A stretch of DNA of 64,000 bases from Sinomicrobium pectinilyticum (GCF_003725735.1 NZ_RJTM01000114.1:20730-84729); one strand, 5' to 3'; numbered from the stretch's first letter, positions 8,999-18,282 are shown. Notes: a model not told the origin generated them from the letters alone. Numbers and translations: made by a program.

Positions 8999-9431
8999 TG
9001 ATTTTTATTAAATATTTTACAATGTTATCAAAAAGGTCGTTAAGGGCGTATCAAATATGTTTCAAAGTGTATAAACTATGTGCCATTTGAAATTCCCTGC
9101 GTCTCCGGAACCCCGGACTCCTGCATTTCTTAAAAAATATCTTCATTCAAATATAGTACCTTTACTGAAGGCCGTGACCCCTCTTCCGGCATGTTCTTTA
9201 AGGGAAACCGGCCCTGTTCACAACAGAATACCAAAACAATAGGGGTTGCCTGAAACGAAAATCCACCGGGTATACGAAGTGGGAATATCAGGGCTTCACG
9301 ATCCGGATCACGGAACGGGAAAATCTGTCTTAAGGCGTTGTGATTTGATTCGTGACCGGGAAAGATATTACAAAAATCATTACCTTTAAGTTGAAAAATC
9401 CTACGAAGGAGCTATGCTAAAAACAATAAAC
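8999..9431. other. Divergent intergenic region between GH97 operon and esterase gene
   Basis: About 430 bases between divergently transcribed genes. It holds a minus-strand -7-like element at 9148-9155. On the plus strand the best candidates are two partial matches of the form TACCTTTA (near 9157 and at 9381). I find no gene or strong inverted repeat in it. Confidence 0.5.
9148..9155 (-). promoter_or_regulatory. Candidate -7 promoter element for the GH97-lyase-GH28-GH43 operon
   Basis: Read on the minus strand this is TATATTTG, a perfect TAnnTTTG match and identical to the element at 511-518. It lies about 150 bases before the GH97 start at 8998. No -33 TTTG is visible at the usual distance, so support is partial. 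Confidence 0.4.
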
Positions 9432-10712
9432 ATGAAAAGCATCCGGTTTTTATTTCAGTTAATGGGAAGTCTTGCAGTTATTGGATGTTCCACCGGCAAT
9501 AATACAAGGGAACCGATAAATATAACGGCCATAAATGAAGTGTTTGGCGACGGGCTCAAGAACACGGGAGTCATCCTGGAATACGATCAGGAAATTGATA
9601 ATGACGAATTAAAAAAAACAGCTTTTGAAGTAACCGGCAGAAAAATTTCAAAAATATACGCCAACCGGTTACCCGAAAAAACGGATAAGGGAAAGAATGG
9701 CAAATACATTATTATCGAATTGTCACAGGCTGATAAAACCTTCGTCTCTTCTGTTCAGAAAAAGGGTCCGCAAACCAATATTTCAGAACCCGGAGTCATT
9801 ATAAAGCAAACGGGGATTGTAACAACAACAAAAGGCGGATCACTACAACCGGGGGACAAGGTTTATGAAAACAATAAAACCCGGAACCTCGTAGCGGATG
9901 ATTTCCTACAAAAGGTATATGAGGATAACGAAACGGGTTTAACGATCAATTACAACCTGTTTGTCCCCAGCGATTACGACCCGGAAGAATCCTATCCTTT
10001 GGTATTGTTCATGCACGATGCCAGTGTAACGGGAAACTCAACCAAAGCCACCTTATTGCAGGGAAATGGCGCCACGGTGTGGGCGACGCCTTCCGAACAG
10101 TCCAGACACAAAGCATTTGTATTGGCGCCCCAGTTCTCAACCCGGATAGTAAATGATAACTGGGAAACTACGGACGACCTGGATGCCGTCATTAATTTAA
10201 TCAAACACTTACAGAAAGAATACAGTATTGATAAAAACCGCTTGTATACAACCGGGCAATCGGGGGGATGCATGATGTCAATAGCCATGAATATCAAGTA
10301 CCCGGCCTGTTTTGCAGCCTCATATTTGGTAGCGGGGCAGTGGGACACCGAAAAAGTCAGCCCGATGGCTGACGATCATATCTGGATTATGGTGGCCGAA
10401 GGAGATGAGAAAGCATATCCCGGCATGAATGCCATAACAAAAGAACTGGAGGCCCACGGAGCCAAAGTAAGCCGGGCAGTCTGGAACGGGCAGTCATCAC
10501 CTCCGGAATTTTCCAAACTTGTGGAAAAAATGGAAACCGAAGACAGCAATATAAAATATGTAGCGTTACAGAAAAATACGGTCGTACCGGAAGGGGTTGA
10601 AGAAAATCCCGTGGAAAACCACATGTACACGTGGAAAATCGCATATAATATAGAAGGGATCAGGGATTGGCTGTTTCAGCAAAAAAATGACCGGATACCG
10701 GCAGAGAACTGA
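9432..10712 (+). CDS. Lipoprotein alpha/beta-hydrolase esterase (CE1/PHB depolymerase-like)
   Basis: 426 residues from the ATG at 9432, whose product starts MKSIRFLFQLMGSLAVIGC, a lipoprotein signal with lipobox AVIGC. An ATG at 9414 adds six residues; an AAGGAG sits only two bases before it, too close for a good ribosome-binding site. The N-terminal 120 residues look like an Ig-type accessory domain. The hydrolase domain has YPLVLFMHDAS (oxyanion strand) and the nucleophile elbow YTTGQSGGCMMS. A candidate catalytic His is in VENHMYTWKIAYN. Such predicted peptidases/esterases belong with acetyl, feruloyl or glucuronoyl esterases of plant-wall loci. Here it sits beside an ECF-controlled susCD pair and GH115, so removal of an acyl or methyl ester from the same glycan is likely. 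Exact substrate is unknown. Confidence 0.8.
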   Translation: MKSIRFLFQLMGSLAVIGCSTGNNTREPINITAINEVFGDGLKNTGVILEYDQEIDNDELKKTAFEVTGRKISKIYANRLPEKTDKGKNGKYIIIELSQADKTFVSSVQKKGPQTNISEPGVIIKQTGIVTTTKGGSLQPGDKVYENNKTRNLVADDFLQKVYEDNETGLTINYNLFVPSDYDPEESYPLVLFMHDASVTGNSTKATLLQGNGATVWATPSEQSRHKAFVLAPQFSTRIVNDNWETTDDLDAVINLIKHLQKEYSIDKNRLYTTGQSGGCMMSIAMNIKYPACFAASYLVAGQWDTEKVSPMADDHIWIMVAEGDEKAYPGMNAITKELEAHGAKVSRAVWNGQSSPPEFSKLVEKMETEDSNIKYVALQKNTVVPEGVEENPVENHMYTWKIAYNIEGIRDWLFQQKNDRIPAEN

Positions 10713-10794
10713 TTATCCGGACTCCGTAAAGGCAGAACCGGCCGGAAAGCGGTTCCGGAACAAAATAAAAAAGAGCGCTTGTAACGCAGTTAAT

Positions 10795-11403
10795 TCACCC
10801 CTCTTTTCGGTTGTACGGATTATGGAAATCCACTTTCCCCAACAACAGGAACAGCAGGGGCCTGCTTTTGTCCGCCAGTCTTTTTCTCAGTATACCGAAA
10901 GCTTTGGTAATATGAGATTCTACCGTTTTTACCGAGATATTCAAATAATCGGATATTTCAATATTGGTCAACCCTTCTTTCCTGCTTAAGATAAAGGCTT
11001 CCCTGCATTTGGGAGGTAAGTTGTCTATTTCCTTTTTTAATTGCTTTATTCTCGATTCCAAAAGACCGTCATCCATGTCCTTCGTAATATTATCCAGGGT
11101 CTCATAATACTTCTTTTCCAGTACCATGGTGGACCTGTTTTTCTTGTACTGGTTGATAAATTCATTATAGACCGATTTGAAAAGATAGTTTTGAACTGAA
11201 GATGTAATATAGAGCTGACGCCTGTTTTCCCATGTCCTCAGAAAAACATTCTGGAGGATGTCTTCTGCCATTGCACGATTGTCTGACAGCGACAGGGCAT
11301 AACCGTATAATCTTTTGTTATACCTGTCAATGAGATAAACATAGGCCTTTTCGTCCCCTTCCTTTAACCTGTTTATCAGAAATGAATCTTCACAGTAGTT
11401 CAT
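10795..11403 (-). CDS. ECF RNA polymerase sigma factor, FecI-like
   Basis: 202 residues from the ATG at 11403 (MNYCEDSFLINRLKEGDEKAY). The frame continues upstream, but the extra 21 residues are an AT-rich hydrophobic run unlike sigma factors. Region 2 is seen in YVYLIDRYNKRLYGYALSLS followed by AEDILQNVFLRTWENR, which includes the DNA-melting and -10-binding helices. Region 4 is seen in LPPKCREAFILSRKEGLTN followed by IEISDYLNISVKTVESHI, a helix-turn-helix. This is the size and layout of Bacteroidota sigma factors that activate a nearby susC when the FecR anti-sigma signals ligand. It is transcribed away from its probable partner fecR, with 111 bases between the two start codons, and is convergent with the esterase gene. 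Confidence 0.92.
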   Translation of the reverse strand: MNYCEDSFLINRLKEGDEKAYVYLIDRYNKRLYGYALSLSDNRAMAEDILQNVFLRTWENRRQLYITSSVQNYLFKSVYNEFINQYKKNRSTMVLEKKYYETLDNITKDMDDGLLESRIKQLKKEIDNLPPKCREAFILSRKEGLTNIEISDYLNISVKTVESHITKAFGILRKRLADKSRPLLFLLLGKVDFHNPYNRKEG

Positions 11404-11417
11404 TACAAAAAAGTGTA

Positions 11418-11429
11418 TTGTGTACACAA
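11418..11429. promoter_or_regulatory. Perfect palindrome between sigma and anti-sigma genes (possible operator)
   Basis: TTGTGTACACAA is a perfect 12-base palindrome located 15-26 bases before the sigma-factor start codon, in the short divergent region shared with fecR. Its place suits an operator for a dimeric regulator. It could be chance in AT-rich DNA. Confidence 0.35.
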
Positions 11430-11514
11430 AAAAAGTTAAATTAAATAAATAATTCAAAAAAAACACAGGATAAAATCAGGGTATTGAAAATCTGCTTTGT
11501 CATTACTTAAAAAA

Positions 11515-12672
11515 ATGTCAGGTCAGAAAATAGAAAATAGTATTGTCAGGTACCTTTCGGGTGAAGCCACCTCGGAAGACTTGGATATTTTGACGGATTG
11601 GATCCGTATTGACAATAACCTTCTGATCTTCACATCCTATGTTGAGCTGCATTACCAAACCATTACAGCTATGAATGATCCGGATACGGAGAAGATCAAA
11701 AGGGTTCTTTTGGAACGGATGAAAAAGGATAAAAGGGGATTTTCGGTACATAAAATCAAACCTTTTTTAAAATATATAGCTATCGGCCTGCTGTTTTTCT
11801 CCATGGGCTATCTGCTGAGACAGGAAATTTTCGGAGAAAAGGAAAACCGCAGCCTGATATCGGAACAGAAAAAAGTGACTATCGTACTGGATGACGGAAC
11901 CGTTAAAACCGTTGAGCCGGACAATGAGGGGGAATTGGTGGATTCCAGAGGAAATATCATTGGCCGGCAGCAGAAATCCAAATTGACCTATTCCCGTTCT
12001 GCGACGTATGATAAGATGATATACCATACCCTAAAAGTGCCTTATGGAAAGCGGTTCGATCTGGTACTTTCGGATGGTACACAGGTGTTACTGAATTCCG
12101 GAACTTCCCTGAGATATCCGGTTGAATTCCGGAAGGGGTCGGTAAGAACGGTCTATCTGAACGGGGAAGCGTATTTTGAGGTAACTGAGGACAAGGAACA
12201 TCCTTTTATAGTAGATGCGAATAAGGTACAGGTCGAGGTTCTCGGCACCGAGTTTAATGTATCTCATTATCCGGAAGATCCCGCTATTAATACGGTTTTG
12301 GTCTCCGGCACTGTTTCCCTGCGGGCCACCGAAGAAGACGGCCTTAAGCAGGAACCCGTGTTGCTGAAACCCGGTTATAAAGGAGAATGGGCTAAACACC
12401 GTGCCAAAATCAATGTTGAAAAGGTCAATACGGAAATATATACTTCCTGGACAGAGGGAAAACTCATTTTCAGCAACACCCCGTTTCTGCAGATCAGGCG
12501 GGCCCTGGAGCGCCATTACAATGTAGAGATAGCAAATAATGACGCAGCACTGGATGAGCAGCGGTTTGATGCCATCTTTGACGTAGAAACCATAGAACAG
12601 GTATTGGAATCTTTCAATAAAAGTTATTCTATTGAGTATGAGATAAAAGATAACAGGATAATCATTAACTAA
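11515..12672 (+). CDS. FecR-type anti-sigma factor
   Basis: 385 residues from the ATG at 11515 (MSGQKIENSIVRYLSGEATS). The short cytoplasmic N-terminus is the sigma-binding part (FecR_N-like, with the usual YLSGEATSEDLDILTDWI). One transmembrane helix follows (about 85-102, LKYIAIGLLFFSMGYLL). The periplasmic FecR domain includes VPYGKRFDLVLSDGTQVLLN, VYLNGEAYFEVTEDKEHPF and VLGTEFNVSHY. The C-terminal domain (EGKLIFSNTPFLQIRRALER) is the DUF4974-type module that contacts the STN domain of the partner SusC. The SusC starting at 12905 has such an STN domain, so the signal chain STN-FecR-sigma is complete. The unusual feature is that the sigma gene is divergent rather than directly upstream. 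Confidence 0.93.
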   Translation: MSGQKIENSIVRYLSGEATSEDLDILTDWIRIDNNLLIFTSYVELHYQTITAMNDPDTEKIKRVLLERMKKDKRGFSVHKIKPFLKYIAIGLLFFSMGYLLRQEIFGEKENRSLISEQKKVTIVLDDGTVKTVEPDNEGELVDSRGNIIGRQQKSKLTYSRSATYDKMIYHTLKVPYGKRFDLVLSDGTQVLLNSGTSLRYPVEFRKGSVRTVYLNGEAYFEVTEDKEHPFIVDANKVQVEVLGTEFNVSHYPEDPAINTVLVSGTVSLRATEEDGLKQEPVLLKPGYKGEWAKHRAKINVEKVNTEIYTSWTEGKLIFSNTPFLQIRRALERHYNVEIANNDAALDEQRFDAIFDVETIEQVLESFNKSYSIEYEIKDNRIIIN

Positions 12673-12819
12673 CCAAAAACAAGCATTTATGATTCACCAC
12701 GATCATTAACCATTTTATTTCCGCAGTAGTTCCATAAGCCCGAACCGCTCAAAAACCAGTTTATATAAGTATTAAAACAACCTGCCTTGTCCGCGTTGAA
12801 TTTAAGGAGGCAACGGGGC

Positions 12820-12852
12820 AAAAAAAACCGGAAAATGATGCCACATTTTCCG
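12820..12852 (-). terminator. Strong minus-strand (antisense) Rho-independent terminator in the susC leader
   Basis: Read on the minus strand, a perfect 9-bp stem CGGAAAATG/CATTTTCCG with a 6-base loop (stem 12829-12852) is followed by one G and then eight T (12820-12827). It lies 53-76 bases before the susC start and opposes susC transcription. On the plus strand the same hairpin is preceded by A8 and not followed by T, so it would not terminate susC mRNA. It has no minus-strand gene to serve, which points to a short antisense RNA starting within or near the 5' end of susC. Confidence 0.6.
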
Positions 12853-12904
12853 ATTAATAGCCAGTTGATTTAATTCTTGATCAACCAAGTAACATTGTAA
12901 AATT

Positions 12905-15900
12905 ATGAAAAAACTTTTGAATGCAAAGGTTACACCTTTTTGTACCCTGAAATTAAGCTTAAAGATGAGGATCACCATTTTGTTAACGGTTCTTTCCCTG
13001 TTTAACGTACAGGCAAGCACATACTCCCAGACTTCGAAGATTTCACTGGATATGACAGAAGTTTCCGTTCTGGATGTACTGAAAGAGATTGAACACACCA
13101 CAAAATTCAAATTCCTGTTTAATCGGTCTCACATTGATGTCAACAGAAAGGTTTCCATTAACGTCAATAAAAAACCGGTAGATACCATTCTAAAAGAGAT
13201 CTTTAAAAGTACCCCTGTGGAATTTGAAGTTTACGCCCGGCAGATCATCCTGAAAAGATCTACGCCCTCTGTCAAATCCCCGGTCCCCGATCCGGCAACC
13301 TTCAATGCCCTTCCGCAATTAACGATCAGCGGAACGGTCACAGACGCTAACCAGGTTCCCCTCGCAGGCGCCAATATTCTGGAAAAGGGGACTTCCAACG
13401 GGGTTATTGCGGATTTTGACGGGAACTATGAAATAAAGATAAATGACCCTGACAACGCCGTTCTGGTATTCTCTTTTGTAGGGTTTTCCAGCCAGGAAGT
13501 CCCCGTAAACAATCAAACCTCTGTCCACGTAACATTACTGGAAGACCTGGCTCAACTGGATGAAGTCGTGGTCGTGGGTTTTGGTACGCAGAGAAAAAAG
13601 GATCTGACGGGGGCTGTGGTAAGTGCCAATATAGAAGATTTTAAACAAGCTCCGAATACAAATGTTATGCAATCGATGCAAGGTACCGTACCAGGTTTGA
13701 ATATCGGGCAGGTTACCAGTGCCGGTTCAACCCCCTCCATTGAAATACGGGGCACAAATACTATTTCAGGTAATAGTAATGTCTTGATAGTTCTGGATGG
13801 AATTCAATATAACGGGTCTTTATCCTCGATCAATCCTAATGACATTGCTTCCGTAGACGTATTGAAAGATGCCAGTTCTACCGCTGTTTATGGTGCTCAG
13901 GCAGCCAACGGGGTCATCCTGATCACAACCAAACGGGGTGAAAAGGGGCGTAAACCGCAAATCTCATTCTCCACTTCATATGCAACACAGACACCTACGG
14001 TTGACCTAAGGCCTTTAAACAGGCAGGAGTATATAGACCATGTACGTGACCTCTTCTGGGACCAGTCCTATTTGAATGATGGCACTCTCAATCCGGATTA
14101 TGACATTACCAATGGTTTTGCCCCTGTTTTTTTTGACGGTAACGGCAATCTTAAAGATAATAATTTCGATTGGTGGAATGCGGGTACCAATGAAGGCTTT
14201 ATTAGTAAAAACGAACTGAGTGTTACCGGCGGAGGCGAAAATTTCAGTTATCTGATCTCAGGGGGCCTCACCAGTCAGGAAGGTTTTATAATCGGCGATA
14301 AATTCAAGAGAAAAAGCCTTCGTGTAAATCTGGAGTCTCAGGTTACCCCCTGGCTTAAGCTTGGCATACAAAGTTTCGGTTCTTTTATCAATCAGGACGG
14401 GGCCGAACCGAACATACGGAATTTAATGATACAATCCCCGCTGCTCCTGCCTTATGACGAAAACGGGGAATTGGTCATAAATCCATTTAACACATTGGAT
14501 GTCAATCCGTTTACATCGAGCGATGTGGATGATTATGAACGCCATGATTATTTCTTTGCCAATATTTATTCTGAGATAGACCTCCCATTTATAGAGGGTT
14601 TAACGTACCGTTTTAATTACGGGCAGAACTACCGCCTGGACAAACACTACCAGTCCAGCATCTATGGTGCCGGCTTAACAGGTGAAGCCTATAAAAACAA
14701 CACAGAATATTATGATTATACTTTTGACAACATTCTTACCTATAATAAGAATATCAATGAAGATCATAGCCTTACGGCGACCTTGCTTTACGGGGTCATA
14801 GAAAGACAGTCTTCCACAACCAATGCCAGGGCCAACGGGTTCAGCAGATTGAGCCTGAGCTATAATAGCCTGGAGCTGGGCGAAAACCAATTCACGGTCT
14901 CCGATGCATGGGACGAAGCACTGGAATACCAGATGGCGCGTATCAATTACAAGCTTAAGAACAGGTACCTTCTGACAGCAACATTAAGGCGCGATGGTTT
15001 TTCAGGCTTTGCGAAAAAGGAAAAATACGGCCTGTTTCCCTCCGTAGCATTGGGCTGGATCATATCTGATGAGTTTAAAATGCCCGATGGGATAAGCCTT
15101 CTCAAACTCCGTGGCGGTTATGGTATAAGTGGAAATCAAACTGGCAGGTATTCATCATTGTCGGCCATAACCACATCCAATGCCTATATTTTTGGAGATG
15201 ACGGCACCACTCTCATCGGCCAGGAAGTCGGCACATTGGGGAATTCGGACCTGAAATGGGAAAAGACCGCAGGAATAAACATTGGCCTGGATTTCAACTT
15301 TTTTAACGGCCGTATTAACGGAAGCATGGAATATTACAATAATAAAACCAAAGACCTTCTGTTCAGCGTGGTATTGCCAAGATTGTCCGGGTTCGACAGA
15401 ATCACTTCAAATGTGGGTGAGCTTGAAAACAGTGGTTTTGAACTGCTGCTGACCACACAAAATGTGAATAGTCAACATTTTAAATGGAGTAGCACCCTCA
15501 CCTTTTCTACGAACAGGAACAAAGTCGTGTCCCTCCTGGGAGTTGACAATGACGGCGATGGCCGGGAGGACGATCTCACTGCGAGCGGCCTTTTCATCGG
15601 CCAACCCCTTGGAGCCATTTATAACTATGAGATAGACGGTATATACCAACTTAACGATGACATCCCTTCCGGCTACTATCCGGGGACCTATCGTATCGTC
15701 GATCAAAATCCGGGGGATTCCGATGCGTACGACATCAACCCAACGGACGACCGTGTTATTTTAGGACGTAGAGAACCGGCCTATCGTACAGGTTTACTGA
15801 ACAAATTCGAATACAAAGGACTTTCGTTAAGTGTTTTCCTCAATACCATCCAGGGAGGTAAGAACGGATATCTCGGGGACAATTCACATGCTACTTCGCG

Positions 15901-16279
15901 TGGGACCAATACTCTGATATGGAACCGCATCAGCGCCATTGATTACTGGACACCCGGAAATCCCGACGGAGAGTATCCGCAATCGGTATCCACCCCTTCC
16001 ATTACGCCCAATCCGTATTACGACCGCAGCTTCGTCCGTTTACAGGATGTCAGTTTGTCTTACCGGTTTCCGGAGAAACTCCTGGAAAAAATAAAAGTAG
16101 CAGACCTGAACATATTCATCAGTGGAAAAAACCTTCATACATGGACAAAATGGAAAGGTTGGGATCCCGAGGCCAATGTTACTGATAACGGTAATGTAAC
16201 TGCTTATGGGCTGGGTATGATTGTAAATGGCAGGCCGGTAATGAAAGGGTATACCCTGGGACTTAATATAACATTTTAA
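12905..16279 (+). CDS. SusC-family TonB-dependent receptor with STN domain (ECF-controlled)
   Basis: 1124 residues, outer-membrane porin that with SusD imports oligosaccharides using TonB energy. Order: a long N-terminal signal region ending near QASTYSQ; an STN domain (about 45-115, SKISLDMTEVSVLDVLKEIE, KVSINVNKKPVDTILKEIF) that signals to FecR; a carboxypeptidase-regulatory-like domain (about 143-215, ISGTVTDANQVPLAGANILE); the plug (about 225-345) with the SusC phrase AQAANGVILITTKRGEKGR; and a 22-strand barrel to the C-terminal aromatic residue (GLNITF). The gene follows fecR by 232 bases and precedes susD by 13, so it forms the core of this locus. The leader contains the antisense terminator described at 12820-12852. 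Substrate specificity is not deducible, but GH115 downstream suggests a glucuronate-decorated glycan. Confidence 0.95.
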   Translation: MKKLLNAKVTPFCTLKLSLKMRITILLTVLSLFNVQASTYSQTSKISLDMTEVSVLDVLKEIEHTTKFKFLFNRSHIDVNRKVSINVNKKPVDTILKEIFKSTPVEFEVYARQIILKRSTPSVKSPVPDPATFNALPQLTISGTVTDANQVPLAGANILEKGTSNGVIADFDGNYEIKINDPDNAVLVFSFVGFSSQEVPVNNQTSVHVTLLEDLAQLDEVVVVGFGTQRKKDLTGAVVSANIEDFKQAPNTNVMQSMQGTVPGLNIGQVTSAGSTPSIEIRGTNTISGNSNVLIVLDGIQYNGSLSSINPNDIASVDVLKDASSTAVYGAQAANGVILITTKRGEKGRKPQISFSTSYATQTPTVDLRPLNRQEYIDHVRDLFWDQSYLNDGTLNPDYDITNGFAPVFFDGNGNLKDNNFDWWNAGTNEGFISKNELSVTGGGENFSYLISGGLTSQEGFIIGDKFKRKSLRVNLESQVTPWLKLGIQSFGSFINQDGAEPNIRNLMIQSPLLLPYDENGELVINPFNTLDVNPFTSSDVDDYERHDYFFANIYSEIDLPFIEGLTYRFNYGQNYRLDKHYQSSIYGAGLTGEAYKNNTEYYDYTFDNILTYNKNINEDHSLTATLLYGVIERQSSTTNARANGFSRLSLSYNSLELGENQFTVSDAWDEALEYQMARINYKLKNRYLLTATLRRDGFSGFAKKEKYGLFPSVALGWIISDEFKMPDGISLLKLRGGYGISGNQTGRYSSLSAITTSNAYIFGDDGTTLIGQEVGTLGNSDLKWEKTAGINIGLDFNFFNGRINGSMEYYNNKTKDLLFSVVLPRLSGFDRITSNVGELENSGFELLLTTQNVNSQHFKWSSTLTFSTNRNKVVSLLGVDNDGDGREDDLTASGLFIGQPLGAIYNYEIDGIYQLNDDIPSGYYPGTYRIVDQNPGDSDAYDINPTDDRVILGRREPAYRTGLLNKFEYKGLSLSVFLNTIQGGKNGYLGDNSHATSRGTNTLIWNRISAIDYWTPGNPDGEYPQSVSTPSITPNPYYDRSFVRLQDVSLSYRFPEKLLEKIKVADLNIFISGKNLHTWTKWKGWDPEANVTDNGNVTAYGLGMIVNGRPVMKGYTLGLNITF

Positions 16280-16292
16280 AATATTCAATGTC

Positions 16293-17978
16293 ATGAAGAA
16301 AAATATCGTATATATATCCGCATTCCTGATTTTACTCGGCCTTTTTTCATGTGGTAAAGATCTTCTCGAGGAATCTCCCCGTGATTTCCTAAGTACAGAA
16401 AACGCATTCACGTCTACGGAAGATATTGATGCTTCTGTCTATAACCTGTACCGCAGGGTTCGCAGGGAATTTTATGACCGTGATGAAAATCGCCCCTTCG
16501 ATTATCTGTACGGGACCGATCTGGTATTCGACGGCGAACCCCAGCAAAGCTCCAACCGTCATTCTCCCATGAAAACGGCATACGACCCCACCGGGGCCAT
16601 TGCCACAGACCATTGGGGGCAGTTTTATAAGATCATTTCGGAGGCCAATACCATTATTGATAGGTTGGCTTTATCCGAAATTACAAGTGAAGAACAAGAA
16701 ACATACAAAAGTAAAGCTTTATTTTTCAGAGGATTAAGTTATCGTTCCCTGGCATATTTATACGGAGGGGTCCCGGTTTCCCTGAATGAGATCTCAACGC
16801 CGAAAACCGATTTTACCAGGGCCTCCAGGTCAGAAGTAATAGCGCAGGCCATTTCTGATCTGGAAGTTGCCGCAGACCATTTACCGGGTATTGCAGATGT
16901 GTTGGATGGAGAGATCAATAACCTGGCAGCCTATCACTTACTTGCAGAACTTTATATTGCCAACGGTGAATTCCAGAAAGCCATAGATGCTGCAACGATC
17001 GTCATTGATGATCCGTCCACAGCATTGATGCAAAACCGCTTCGGTTCCAGGCAAAGTGAAACAGATAAAGACGTTTACTGGGACCTGTTCAGAAATGGCA
17101 ATCAGAACCGGAGTTCCGGCAATACCGAAGGTATCTGGGTGATACAGTTTCAAACGGATGTACCCGGAGGAAGCCTTGTATCCTCCGGTTTAAGCGGGTA
17201 TGTATTGGAGCGTCATCACGGTCCTTTTTTCAGGGATCTGAAAATAAACGGCGAAAACCCGTTCGCATGGCCTGTTGGCGATCTTACAGGAGGCAGGGGT
17301 ATAGGCTGGATGATCTCTACAACATATTTTTCCAATACTATCTGGGAAAGTGATTTTGACAATGATATCCGGAATGCCAACCACAATTTTGCCAGGGAAT
17401 TTGTGGCCAATAATCCCGGTTCATCATTTTTTGGGCAGACCATTTCAACCGAAGACCCTGAGCTGGCCGACAGGGTTCCTTCAAGAAATTTTTATGCCTT
17501 TCAGACCAAATGTACAACGCCTTTTAATCATCCCGGTAATATATATGATACCAACTCCCCCATCCCGTTTATGCTTAAATCAAGTGCCGGTTCTACCTAT
17601 ACCGATCAATATATGTTCCGCCTGGCCGAAACATACCTTCTGCGTGCGGAAGCCTACCTGGGATTAGGCAATACCGGGAAAGCGGCCGACGATATCAATA
17701 TTGTCCGTCAAAGGGCAAACGCCTCGCTTGTCAATGCCGGTGACGTGGATATTGATTATATACTGGATGAACGTATGCGGGAACTGGGGGTTGAAGAAAA
17801 AAGACGGTTGACCCTGATGAGATTGGGCAAACTGTACGATAGGGTAAAAGCTCATAATCCTTTCTATACCAACCAGGCAGACGGGCTGGAAGAACATTAT
17901 AATTTATGGCCGATTCCGTTTAGTGAAATAGAAGCGAACATCGGTGCCGACATAGAACAAAATCCCGGGTACAATTAA
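16293..17978 (+). CDS. SusD/RagB-family glycan-binding lipoprotein
   Basis: 561 residues with a lipoprotein signal (lipobox LGLFSC, Cys20) followed by the typical KDLLEESPRDFLSTENAF start of SusD proteins. Tetratricopeptide-like helices support the fold (AAYHLLAELYIANGEFQKAI, FRLAETYLLRAEAYLGLGN). The C-terminal phrases DDINIVRQRANA, LDERMRELGVEEKRRLTLMR and LWPIPFSEIEANIGADIEQNPGYN are classic SusD. It caps the SusC encoded 13 bases upstream and captures glycan at the cell surface. A long stem-loop lies after its stop, between it and GH115. Confidence 0.95.
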   Translation: MKKNIVYISAFLILLGLFSCGKDLLEESPRDFLSTENAFTSTEDIDASVYNLYRRVRREFYDRDENRPFDYLYGTDLVFDGEPQQSSNRHSPMKTAYDPTGAIATDHWGQFYKIISEANTIIDRLALSEITSEEQETYKSKALFFRGLSYRSLAYLYGGVPVSLNEISTPKTDFTRASRSEVIAQAISDLEVAADHLPGIADVLDGEINNLAAYHLLAELYIANGEFQKAIDAATIVIDDPSTALMQNRFGSRQSETDKDVYWDLFRNGNQNRSSGNTEGIWVIQFQTDVPGGSLVSSGLSGYVLERHHGPFFRDLKINGENPFAWPVGDLTGGRGIGWMISTTYFSNTIWESDFDNDIRNANHNFAREFVANNPGSSFFGQTISTEDPELADRVPSRNFYAFQTKCTTPFNHPGNIYDTNSPIPFMLKSSAGSTYTDQYMFRLAETYLLRAEAYLGLGNTGKAADDINIVRQRANASLVNAGDVDIDYILDERMRELGVEEKRRLTLMRLGKLYDRVKAHNPFYTNQADGLEEHYNLWPIPFSEIEANIGADIEQNPGYN

Positions 17979-18282
17979 AAACTTTATGAAAGCTACAAAT
18001 TATAATTAGTTAGTTTTGATTGGTTCAAGGTCAGGGCGGTAGTGTTTTGGAGAAACGGTAAATATCAAAATCCGCCCTGATACCTTGACAACGTTTATTT
18101 AGTTTAATAGATATCTCTCCGGTAAAAGCCATTTTAGTATATGAAATGCCCATTAGCAGTTCGTGCAAATCAACCGATATGTTCTTAGGGCATTCCATCT
18201 GACCGATGAAAAACAATTGCGAAGCATATCAATGAATTCCGCTTTAAAATAAACAATAGGTGAATTAAATAAAAAAGAACAG
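17979..18282. other. Intergenic region between susD and GH115 with long stem-loop
   Basis: 304 bases with no convincing gene. It contains the bulged 15-bp stem-loop at 18025-18088 and a weaker inverted pair AATGCCC/GGGCATT (18145-18151 and 18188-18194). A 61-codon minus-strand frame (18031-18216) has no recognisable motif. Confidence 0.5.
18025..18088 (+). terminator. Long bulged stem-loop after susD (terminator or mRNA-processing element)
   Basis: TCAAGGTCAGGGCGG (18025-18039) pairs with CCGCCCTGATACCTTGA (18072-18088) as 7 + 8 bp with a two-base bulge around a 32-base loop. It is followed by CAACGTTTATTTAG, only mildly T-rich. It could lower readthrough from the abundant susCD transcript into GH115 or protect the 3' end of susCD mRNA. 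It is not a textbook terminator. Confidence 0.45.

Noticed and set aside
10742..10758. Hairpin CCGGAA/TTCCGG between the esterase and sigma genes considered as terminator
   Set aside because: No T-run follows on either strand; A-rich sequence follows on the plus strand.
12802..13110. Minus-strand open frame crossing the susC start and the antisense hairpin
   Set aside because: No family features and it includes the terminator; an untranslated antisense RNA is the better reading.
18031..18216. 61-codon minus-strand frame between susD and GH115, considered as a gene or transposase remnant
   Set aside because: No similarity I recognise and it covers the stem-loop; not supported as coding.
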